This document shows positions 6,188 to 12,328 of a stretch of 12,328 bases of DNA, piece after piece. The notes under the pieces were generated by a model, which was not told the DNA's origin, searched no databases, and was given only the letters and a program-made list of their open reading frames with translations. How positions within the stretch are numbered: the first letter of the stretch is position 1; every line of letters starts with the position of its first letter. A program made the translations under genes and the position numbers. Source of the stretch: Desulfobacula sp. (lineage in GTDB: Bacteria > Desulfobacterota > Desulfobacteria > Desulfobacterales > Desulfobacteraceae); the NCBI GenBank assembly GCA_018702715.1, contig JABIYQ010000318.1:1-12328 (forward strand), read 5' to 3'.

Positions 6188-7654
6188 ATGGCAGTGAGAG
6201 TTTTGCTTGTTGATGATGAAGAGGGTATCAGAAAAGTTTTAAAAATCTACTTGCAGGATGTTGGATATAAAGTTGTTACTGCTGATAACGGGAAAAAAGC
6301 CGTTGAGATAATTGATGCTGAATCTTTTGATATCGTTCTGACTGATATCAGAATGCCGGGTATGGATGGTATCTCTCTTTTAAAACATATAAAAAAAAAC
6401 AGCCCTGACACTGAAGTCATTATGATCACAGGACATGGTGACTTTAAGCTTGCCATTGAAAGCTTAAAGCTTGATGCTGTTGATTTTATTTCAAAACCGA
6501 TTGATAATGATATCCTGGAGATAGCTCTTAAAAGAGCCCACGACAGGATTGAAACAAGAAAAAAAATCCTGACCTATACAAAAAATCTTGAAGTGCTTGT
6601 GGAAGAAAAAACCCGGAAATTAGCAGAATCAAAAAAAAGATATATTCAGCTGTTTAATGAATCTCCAAGTTACTTAACCATACAGGATAAAAATCTTAAT
6701 ATTATAGAAACAAACAGGATTTTCAAGGAACACTTTAACTATAAAGAAGGAATGGCTTGTTATGAAGTGTACAAAGGCAGAAACTCTCCATGTCCCGGTT
6801 GCCCGGTAATAAAAACGTTTGATGACAACCAGTCCCATACTGCTGAAATGGATGTTGTTCTAAAAGACTCAAGTGTGCGAAATATTTTTATCCAGACATC
6901 GGCCATTACGGATTCAAAAGGAAAGGTCAAGCATGTCATGGAGATGTCCACGGATGTAACAATGATCCGCGAGCTTCAGGACCATCTGGCTTCACTTGGA
7001 CTTCATATCGGATCTGTTTCCCATGGCCTCAAACAGGTTTTAACAGGACTTGACGGCGGTTCTTATCTCATAGAGTCCGGCCTGGGAAAAAACGACAACC
7101 AACAAATATCAGAGGGCTGGGAAATCGTAAAGGAAAAGCTTTCAAAGACAAGACAAATGGTTCTTGACATCCTGTTCCATACAAAAAAAAGAGAACCGGA
7201 CCGATCAGAAGTCTTGTTGCAGGAATTGATAAAAGAAATTGTATCGTCAATTAAGCCAAAAGCAGATCAGGAAAATGTCAATTTAAAGATTGATTTTCCC
7301 CATAATAATATCGTACTTTTTATAGATAAAATGGCTGTTTTAGCAGCTTTGTCCAGCATTCTTGAAAATGCAGTTGATGCCTGTGTATCAAAAAATATAA
7401 AAGGTGAAATCAGTTTTTTGACCCAAATTAAAGACCCTGATATCATTTTTTCCATTAGAGACAATGGCAAGGGATTGGATGAAAATAAAAAAGATAAAAT
7501 ATTTGATCTTTTCTTTTCTGATAAAGGGAATAAGGGAACAGGCCTGGGACTTTTTATTGCATCACGATCCATTAAACAACATGGCGGAACAATAAAGGTT
7601 ACATCTCAATTGAATCAATATACCCAGTTTATTGTTACCCTTCCTTTAAAATAA
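6188..7654 (+). CDS. Receiver-PAS-histidine kinase fusion with cysteine-bearing PAS
   Basis: A soluble 488-aa protein. The receiver (about 1-125) has D9-D10, phospho-acceptor D53 and the KPID Lys motif. A coiled coil (LEVLVEEK region) leads to a PAS domain (about 150-262) with C191, C202 and C205-Pro. The dimerisation domain has H279 in VSHGLKQV, and the ATPase domain has ENAVDA, DNGKGL and GTGLGLF. The receiver and kinase parts match the protein at 3039, while the PAS matches PAS1 of the membrane kinase at 754, with the same C-x10-C-x2-C-P spacing. I chose ATG 6188 because AGGGAT lies just upstream and the receiver fold begins at once; the in-frame TTG at 6155 is part of a tandem duplication. 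It is probably a cytoplasmic redox-responsive partner of the membrane kinase. The cysteine ligand (Fe-S, metal or disulfide) cannot be told from sequence. Confidence 0.92.
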   Translation: MAVRVLLVDDEEGIRKVLKIYLQDVGYKVVTADNGKKAVEIIDAESFDIVLTDIRMPGMDGISLLKHIKKNSPDTEVIMITGHGDFKLAIESLKLDAVDFISKPIDNDILEIALKRAHDRIETRKKILTYTKNLEVLVEEKTRKLAESKKRYIQLFNESPSYLTIQDKNLNIIETNRIFKEHFNYKEGMACYEVYKGRNSPCPGCPVIKTFDDNQSHTAEMDVVLKDSSVRNIFIQTSAITDSKGKVKHVMEMSTDVTMIRELQDHLASLGLHIGSVSHGLKQVLTGLDGGSYLIESGLGKNDNQQISEGWEIVKEKLSKTRQMVLDILFHTKKREPDRSEVLLQELIKEIVSSIKPKADQENVNLKIDFPHNNIVLFIDKMAVLAALSSILENAVDACVSKNIKGEISFLTQIKDPDIIFSIRDNGKGLDENKKDKIFDLFFSDKGNKGTGLGLFIASRSIKQHGGTIKVTSQLNQYTQFIVTLPLK

Positions 7655-7748
7655 TCTGTTTTTTTAAGTAAAAATTGTAAACCATAAAAGTTGCATGGCA
7701 ATTGCAAAATAAAGGTCTTTTTGGTATTGATATATTAAACTAATAGGC

Positions 7749-7810
7749 GGGGTCAGGCTTGCATAGTCGCTTTAATTGCTAAATAAACGCAACTATGCAA
7801 GCCTGACCCC
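7749..7810 (+). repeat. 19-bp perfect inverted repeat, REP/RAYT-like palindrome
   Basis: Arms at 7749-7767 (GGGGTCAGGCTTGCATAGT) and 7792-7810 are exact reverse complements around a 24-nt AT-rich centre. GC-rich outer ends of the GGGGTCAGG type resemble palindromes I associate with REP-associated Y1 transposases (IS200/IS605-like) and related miniature elements in Deltaproteobacteria; this link is from memory, not from a search. No transposase gene is in the window. A T6 run begins only 8 nt after the stem, so it is not a classic terminator, although it may block transcript or exonuclease passage. It lies 33 nt before the flavoprotein start, so it may be in that gene's leader. Confidence 0.78.
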
Positions 7811-7843
7811 ACTCAAATTTTTTGAAAAATCGAGGAGCATTTA

Positions 7844-8434
7844 ATGCAAAATCATAAAAAGGCCATCCAGGTATTAGGAATCAATGGAAGTCCGCGCCAA
7901 AATGGTAATTCCAGGTACCTCATGTCTTGTTTCATGGAAGAAATGAAAACCCTGGGACATGATACCCAGGTCTTGGATGCGGTCAAGCTAAAGATTAATT
8001 CCTGCATAGGTTGTAGTAATTGTGAAACAAAAGGTGTGTGTATCTTTAAAGATGATTTTACAAATATTTTTCTGCCGGCCGTAATAAAGGCTGACATTCT
8101 TGTCATCTCCTCCCCGATTTATTTTTATGCTTTTCCGGCAGCATTAAAAGCCTTGATTGATCGTATTCAGGTATTGTGGTCAAGAAAATACAGGCTAAAG
8201 ATGGATGATTTTAAAGATCGCAAGCGCAAAGGAGTGCTTCTGGCAGTGGGTGCCACACGCGGGAAAGATTTGTTTGACGGGCTAAAGCTGACTGCCCGGT
8301 ATTTTTTTGATGCCGCAGATATCCAGTACAAAGCCGATCTGTGCTACAGAGGGATTGATGAAAAAGGAGAGATGGAAAAGCATCCCACAATCCATGAAGA
8401 TATTACAAATCTGGTTCAAACACTAGTTAGTTAA
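7844..8434 (+). CDS. Iron-sulfur flavoprotein (Isf-like, NADPH-dependent FMN reductase fold)
   Basis: A 196-aa flavodoxin-fold protein. The N-terminal GINGSPRQNGNS (12-23) is the FMN phosphate loop. C54-x2-C57-x2-C60-x5-C66 matches the compact cysteine motif that binds a 4Fe-4S cluster in archaeal and bacterial Isf proteins. SSPIYFYAFPAALKALIDR further on is the typical second flavin-contact segment. Isf proteins pass electrons between ferredoxin-type donors and acceptors such as O2 or H2O2 in anaerobes, so a redox or oxidative-stress role is plausible. GAGGAG lies 7 nt before the ATG. It is monocistronic in this window, lies after a large palindrome, and its 3' end overlaps that of the minus-strand carboxykinase gene by 12 bp. 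Confidence 0.9.
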   Translation: MQNHKKAIQVLGINGSPRQNGNSRYLMSCFMEEMKTLGHDTQVLDAVKLKINSCIGCSNCETKGVCIFKDDFTNIFLPAVIKADILVISSPIYFYAFPAALKALIDRIQVLWSRKYRLKMDDFKDRKRKGVLLAVGATRGKDLFDGLKLTARYFFDAADIQYKADLCYRGIDEKGEMEKHPTIHEDITNLVQTLVS

Positions 8435-10381
8435 TGCCTCCGGTGATACAATACTGCCATGAACATCCTTTAATTCCAAAAGCGCTTTTTGCTGTTCAGC
8501 CAGGATATCAAAAAGGATTTGGGGAATTCCCTGTTCTTTGGCATAGGCTTTCTGCTGCAGTTCAACCCGTTTAATAATATTATCCAGGTATAGGGAAAAT
8601 TGTCTGGTATACAGCTCTTTTGTATATTCTTTATCAATAATCTGTTTAAACAATAATTTTAAATCATCATATTTGGGAAGATTTCCAATGGGAGTTGCAA
8701 TATAGTCTATTTCGTTATGGGCATATCGCTCAAGCCAGGAAAGCCATACTTTTACATCTTTTTTTTCTCCTAAAAGCTTAGTAGAATCACCACCACGAGC
8801 TTTTTCAGTTAAAAAATAATTCAGGCCGGCCATCACGGGGGTATGGTCTTTTTTTATTTTATTGTTTCCAAAGAATTTGAACTGGACATCCATATAATCC
8901 CCCAAAGCGCCGGGAATAAATGGTGCATTAGCCCAGGGAGCTCTTTTAACACCCGTTGCGCCTACTTCTGTTGCAGTGGCAGCGGAAACGATACAGGCCC
9001 CGATGACAACGCCGGCAGAAGAATTTTTAGCCACCCATACCGGTGGCATGGTGTCGGCATCCCGACCACTGTATGTAAAAACGCGAGTTAGAGCGCCTTC
9101 GGGGTTTTCTGCTTCCGGAGAATAATTATCAAGGGATTCAGACTTTAATGTGCAGCGCGAATTCGGATGGGACAAAGGGATGGGTTTGCCATTTTCATCT
9201 ATTTTACCATCATACCAGTCACCCTGAAAATTAAAGCCTTTTTTGGGATGATCTTCATTGTTTCCCACCCAGTGGGGAACTTTGTTTTCATCAATCAGAA
9301 CATTAGACCAAATCACTTCGTGTCCGGGTTGTCTTAACACTTTCATCAAAAGAGGGTCGCCTTCAAGATTAACATCTTCTACAATGCCAAAAATGCCGCA
9401 TTCAGGATTGACAGATCTTATGCTGCCGTCATCTGCGATCCACATCTGGGCAAGATCATCTCCGATAAATACATTTCCCGCCATTGCCGTTGTGGTTTTT
9501 CCGCATCCGCTGGGGGCGGCACCTGCAAACCAGGTCACGCGATTATTGGGCCCGTGGATTCCCGTGATAAACATATGTTCAGACAATTCATTGCCGGGAT
9601 TTTCATACACAGCTTTATCCACTGCAAACCTGTGATTTCCTTTTTTGAGCAGCAAGGTATTACCGGCATAGGTACATTTCCAGCTATAGGTTGTTTTAAA
9701 TTTGCGATCCATGAACACCCTTGCATCGGGAAGATCCTGTGCTCTATTCAGACCTTCACTGTGAACATTTGTAAAGAAATGACCCAGCGCTTTTACTTCA
9801 TTGTCAAAATCTGCATAGGTGTTTCTATAAAGCAGTTCGGCACTATGGGCAACATAGGTGGAACTTGTGATCTCCAAAGCCGGATTTGAGACGGGAGAGC
9901 CAACAGGACCCCTCATGTAAAATCCAATGATCATGGTCATGCCTTTCATGATATCGGCCATATTGGACCTGACTTGTTCAAGAGCGGCGGGCCTGTCCAT
10001 CCGGTTGGCAAGAGAACTGACATGGTCTTCCGGATTGGCAATATAATAGGTCCTGTCAACGATTCTGCCTTGTTCCTGTGCCAGGTCGTAATGAATGGTA
10101 TGCCCCTCCATGGCAAGAGAGCCTTCTTCTTTTTTAGCAAGGGCAAGATTTTTAATAAATTTCTTGTCTTCTAAGGATCCAGTATTGACGAAAATTTTGG
10201 AAGGATTGCAAAGAACGATTGAATTAGCAATTTTTTTTAATACTTCAGGATGTTTAATTTTTAAAAGCCGGATTAATTGTTCATCATCTAAATATTTTTG
10301 AAATATGGCTTTGGCACTCTCTTCAGAATCAACTTTTCCAAGTTCATTAATAATATCAATATCATTGCCCGTATTAAGCAT
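8423..10381 (-). CDS. pckG: Phosphoenolpyruvate carboxykinase, divergent GTP type
   Basis: A 652-aa enzyme expected to convert oxaloacetate plus GTP to phosphoenolpyruvate, CO2 and GDP, the entry to gluconeogenesis (or the reverse, anaplerotic, step). Hallmarks in order are a GPVGSPVSNPALEIT substrate region, YAGNTLLLKKG, the P-loop APSGCGKTTT with C293 at the place of the reactive Cys of the animal enzyme, IGDDLAQMW, NPECGIFG, HPNSR, and ATPIGNLP near the end. It departs from standard GTP enzymes, which read PSACGKTN in the P-loop and FGYN later on; here the latter region reads APWANAPFIPGALGDYM. It is also longer than the usual 590-620 residues. I chose ATG 10381 because GGAG lies upstream (12-nt spacing) and the Cys then aligns in number; ATG 10438 is possible but has no ribosome binding site. 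The gene is transcribed alone, divergent from the PHP gene. Confidence 0.9.
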   Translation of the reverse strand: MLNTGNDIDIINELGKVDSEESAKAIFQKYLDDEQLIRLLKIKHPEVLKKIANSIVLCNPSKIFVNTGSLEDKKFIKNLALAKKEEGSLAMEGHTIHYDLAQEQGRIVDRTYYIANPEDHVSSLANRMDRPAALEQVRSNMADIMKGMTMIIGFYMRGPVGSPVSNPALEITSSTYVAHSAELLYRNTYADFDNEVKALGHFFTNVHSEGLNRAQDLPDARVFMDRKFKTTYSWKCTYAGNTLLLKKGNHRFAVDKAVYENPGNELSEHMFITGIHGPNNRVTWFAGAAPSGCGKTTTAMAGNVFIGDDLAQMWIADDGSIRSVNPECGIFGIVEDVNLEGDPLLMKVLRQPGHEVIWSNVLIDENKVPHWVGNNEDHPKKGFNFQGDWYDGKIDENGKPIPLSHPNSRCTLKSESLDNYSPEAENPEGALTRVFTYSGRDADTMPPVWVAKNSSAGVVIGACIVSAATATEVGATGVKRAPWANAPFIPGALGDYMDVQFKFFGNNKIKKDHTPVMAGLNYFLTEKARGGDSTKLLGEKKDVKVWLSWLERYAHNEIDYIATPIGNLPKYDDLKLLFKQIIDKEYTKELYTRQFSLYLDNIIKRVELQQKAYAKEQGIPQILFDILAEQQKALLELKDVHGSIVSPEALTN

Positions 10382-10561
10382 TTTATTTATTGTCTCCAAA
10401 TTTAATGTTATCAAAAGGACTTTGTATTCTTCTAACATTAAATTGTAAAAAAACAAATATTATCTTATGTTTTTTTAAAAAAACTTTGATTGTATTTTTC
10501 TGATAACCAGTATAAAACCTGTATGGTAAAAGGTTATAAAGGCTTGAGGTAAAGGGAAAAT
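10382..10561. promoter_or_regulatory. Divergent intergenic region with likely promoters for both neighbours
   Basis: This 180-bp AT-rich stretch separates the divergent carboxykinase and PHP genes and must hold both promoters. On the plus strand TTGATT (10486-10491) and TATAAA (10511-10516), 19 bp apart, are a weak sigma70-like candidate for the PHP operon. On the minus strand GATAAT (10464-10459) is a possible -10 box for the carboxykinase, with no good -35. AGGGAAA precedes the PHP start. If the carboxykinase starts at 10438, part of this stretch is coding. Confidence 0.4.
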
Positions 10562-11470
10562 ATGACTAAAAAAATATTTGCGGATTTACACAATCACACA
10601 ACAGCCTCTGATGGGGATTTTACACCGGAACAATTGCTTGAACGGGCAAAAGCCCTTGGAATAAAGGCACTTGGTATTACTGATCATGATACCTTGGAAG
10701 GTTTGAAAAATGCAGTCTTAGCAGGGAAAAAATATAATATTGAGGTAATCCCCGGTGTTGAGGCTTCTATCCGGTTTAAACGATCTTTTTTTACGGGTAC
10801 ATTGCATTTATTGTGCTATTTTAAACCAGCCAGACTTTTAGAAGATAAGTTTGTAAAAGGCTTTCAAAATGTCCTGGCCCAGGGAAGGGGAGAAAATCTT
10901 TCAAGGGCAAGGATTGATGAAATCAATAAAAATTTTGGACCGGCCGGGAAAATTGTTTTATTAAAAAGGGATCTGACATTTAAAGACATATCCGCTTTCA
11001 GCCATAATGCAACAAGACGGCATTTTGCCCTTGCTTTAAATCAAATCTTTGGGATTATAGATACGAATATTATCAATACAATTATTGGAAACAACAGCCC
11101 GGCTTACCTTCCTTCAGGAATAAAATTAGAAGATATGAGTCGTTTTTTAAGGGAAAACAATGTCCTTTCAGTCCTGGCCCATCCGGCAGCCGGGTCTTTC
11201 ACGGGCAAGGGGCATTATAAGGAAGTCCTGCCGCCAATTGAAATTGTAGAACAGATTTTGCCGGATTTTATCAATGCGGGTATTAAAGGCCTGGAAGTCT
11301 ATTATCCAGGTCACATTGCAGAGCACCAGGAGTTGATGAAATCCTGGGCGAAAAAATATCATCTTTTAATTACAGGTGGATCAGATTGTCATGATGGAAA
11401 AGAACGCCCTCTGGGAGTAAGCGGTTTATCTGAACCAGAATACTTAACATTTAAGGAGTCACTGGCATGA
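10562..11470 (+). CDS. PHP-domain metal-dependent phosphoesterase (YciV/RNase AM-like)
   Basis: A 302-aa member of the polymerase-and-histidinol-phosphatase superfamily. The metal-binding motifs are all visible: D8, H10 and H12 in DLHNHTTASDG, D41-H42-D43 in TDHDT, E67 in GVEAS, H207 in LAHPA, and D275 and H277 in GSDCHDG. Length and motif order fit the stand-alone group that includes E. coli YciV, which removes phosphate from 3',5'-nucleoside bisphosphates and trims RNA 5' ends. The exact substrate cannot be read from the sequence. AGGGAAA lies just before the ATG. The stop overlaps the start of the next gene (ATGA at 11467-11470), so the two are translationally coupled. Confidence 0.92.
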   Translation: MTKKIFADLHNHTTASDGDFTPEQLLERAKALGIKALGITDHDTLEGLKNAVLAGKKYNIEVIPGVEASIRFKRSFFTGTLHLLCYFKPARLLEDKFVKGFQNVLAQGRGENLSRARIDEINKNFGPAGKIVLLKRDLTFKDISAFSHNATRRHFALALNQIFGIIDTNIINTIIGNNSPAYLPSGIKLEDMSRFLRENNVLSVLAHPAAGSFTGKGHYKEVLPPIEIVEQILPDFINAGIKGLEVYYPGHIAEHQELMKSWAKKYHLLITGGSDCHDGKERPLGVSGLSEPEYLTFKESLA

Positions 11471-11919
11471 GAAGAAAAGAAAAAGAAATTACAAATAGAG
11501 AAGATATTGAAAATATTTTAAGACAAAGCAAAGTCTGCCGTCTGGCAATGGTTGATGAAGATAAACCATATATGGTTCCCTTGAATTTTGGCTACAGCAA
11601 CGGATGCCTTTTTTTCCACTGCGCAAAGCAGGGAAGAAAAATAGACTTGATTAAAAAAAATCCCAATATCTGTTTTGAGGTTGATGAACTTATCCGGTTA
11701 AAAAAAGCAAGTTTAGCCTGTGACTGGGGAATTGATTTTAAAAGTGTGATCGGGTCGGGTACTGCTCAAATTCTGGAAGATTCAAAAGAAAAGATACAGG
11801 CATTAAATGCGATTATGTCACAATATTCAGGCAGAACATTTGAGTATCCCGATGAGATGCTTGAAAAAACACTTGTGATAAAGGTTGTCATTGATGAAAT
11901 GACAGGGAAACAATCTTAA
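11467..11919 (+). CDS. Pyridoxamine-5'-phosphate-oxidase-like flavoprotein (NimA-like split barrel)
   Basis: A 150-aa protein of the FMN-binding split-barrel group. Typical segments are the N-terminal EITNREDIENIL helix, CRLAMVDEDKPYMVPLNFGY, LFFHCAKQGRKIDLIKKNPNICFEVD, and SVIGSGTAQIL. These match NimA-like (nitroimidazole reductase type) proteins, which bind flavin or a related cofactor and are common in anaerobes; the name does not show that it acts on nitroimidazoles. Its start overlaps the stop of the PHP gene (ATGA), and the DUF3786 gene starts 2 nt after its own stop, so it is the middle gene of a tight operon. A redox or detoxification role is plausible. The substrate is not known. 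Confidence 0.89.
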   Translation: MRRKEKEITNREDIENILRQSKVCRLAMVDEDKPYMVPLNFGYSNGCLFFHCAKQGRKIDLIKKNPNICFEVDELIRLKKASLACDWGIDFKSVIGSGTAQILEDSKEKIQALNAIMSQYSGRTFEYPDEMLEKTLVIKVVIDEMTGKQS

Positions 11920-11921
11920 AT

Positions 11922-12328
11922 ATGAGTGAAAGCATAGATAAAACTAATTTTTTGGATCTTAAGTCCTGTAACCCTGAAAAAGTAATATCAAGAACGGGCT
12001 GCAAATTTGATAAAATCAGCGAACAATATTTTGTAGATATATGGGGGGTTACATATTGTGTGGATTTAAATAAATATGAAGTCAGGCCAAAAGGACCCGG
12101 TTTGAAACCCCATCATAATTGTTTGTACTTATTTATTTTATTTTACCTGATGAAATCAAAAAATATGCTTCCTTCAGGGGTCTGGGTGTCTGAAAAAGAT
12201 ATACCGGGCGGGGCGGCTTTCTTCAGGGGCCCCCACACTATTCCGGCAGATTTGATTACAGCAAGATTTGGAGAGGATATAGACCTTTTTAAAAAAGGCT
12301 GTGAAAAATTAGGAGGTATCCCAATTGA
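11922..12328 (+). CDS. DUF3786 family protein, 3' end missing
   Basis: The 5' part (135 codons) of an open frame that runs off the window. It begins 2 nt after the stop of the preceding gene, at ATG 11922, with only a weak AGGGAAA further upstream. Recognisable family segments are CNPEKVISRTGCKFD near residues 16-30, YFVDIWGVTYCVDL, and then SEKDIPGGAAFFRGPH followed by IPADLI, which I recognise as the DUF3786 signature. In other anaerobes this domain is found alone or beside iron-sulfur and corrinoid proteins, but its function is not established. At least three Cys lie in the N-terminal half (CNP, GCK, YCV). The missing C-terminus prevents saying whether an Fe-S domain is attached. Confidence 0.83.
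   Translation, partial: MSESIDKTNFLDLKSCNPEKVISRTGCKFDKISEQYFVDIWGVTYCVDLNKYEVRPKGPGLKPHHNCLYLFILFYLMKSKNMLPSGVWVSEKDIPGGAAFFRGPHTIPADLITARFGEDIDLFKKGCEKLGGIPI

Noticed and set aside
7655..7680. T7 run just after the second receiver-kinase as a terminator
   Set aside because: No GC-rich stem precedes the T-run, so it does not meet the form of an intrinsic terminator.
7691..7707. TTGCA...TGCAA mini-hairpin after the second receiver-kinase
   Set aside because: The stem is only 5 bp and AT-rich with no T-run after it; this is expected by chance in such sequence.
9258..9635. Plus-strand open frame of 125 codons inside the carboxykinase gene
   Set aside because: It is antisense to the conserved P-loop region of the carboxykinase and shows no family motif.
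10382..10456. Upstream TTG (10456) or ATG (10438) starts for the carboxykinase
   Set aside because: Neither has a visible ribosome binding site, while ATG 10381 has GGAG upstream. ATG 10438 cannot be fully excluded.
1..12328. tRNA, rRNA, CRISPR array or complete insertion sequence
   Set aside because: No cloverleaf-like sequence, no regularly spaced direct repeats and no transposase frame were seen on either strand.

Overview
The window looks like a stretch of an AT-rich, anaerobic, c-type-cytochrome-rich member of the Desulfobacterota, most like the Desulfobacterales (Desulfobacter/Desulfobacula type). The assignment rests on a class III (cytochrome c3-like) tetrahaem protein, a sensor kinase with c-haem motifs in its periplasmic domain, a dense set of receiver/kinase genes, an Isf-type iron-sulfur flavoprotein, and a DUF3786 gene. 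No rRNA or other taxonomic marker is present, so this is inference from gene content.

Region 1 (1-7654, all plus strand) is a compact signalling block that begins with the 3' part of an exported tetrahaem cytochrome. It continues with a stand-alone receiver, a membrane histidine kinase with two haem c attachment motifs outside and a cysteine-bearing PAS domain inside, and a receiver-kinase fusion that is translationally coupled to it (TAATG). Then come an unrecognised 178-aa protein, a tandem universal stress protein, a second stand-alone receiver, and a second receiver-kinase fusion that carries the same cysteine-bearing PAS. Most junctions are overlapping or under 60 nt, so the block is probably one or two transcripts. 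None of its receivers is joined to a DNA-binding domain. My reading is a phosphorelay that senses periplasmic electron flow or redox state and works through protein contacts or a regulator encoded elsewhere.

Region 2 (7655-7843) is intergenic. It holds a 19-bp perfect inverted repeat resembling REP/RAYT-type mobile palindromes, just upstream of an iron-sulfur flavoprotein gene (7844-8434). That gene runs tail to tail into a minus-strand, divergent GTP-type phosphoenolpyruvate carboxykinase gene, with a 12-bp overlap of the two 3' ends.

Region 3 (10382-12328) starts with a divergent intergenic region and then a plus-strand operon: a PHP-domain phosphoesterase, an overlapping (ATGA) pyridoxamine-5'-phosphate-oxidase-like flavoprotein, and the 5' part of a DUF3786 gene cut by the window end. 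No tRNA, rRNA, CRISPR array, complete insertion sequence or convincing intrinsic terminator was seen.
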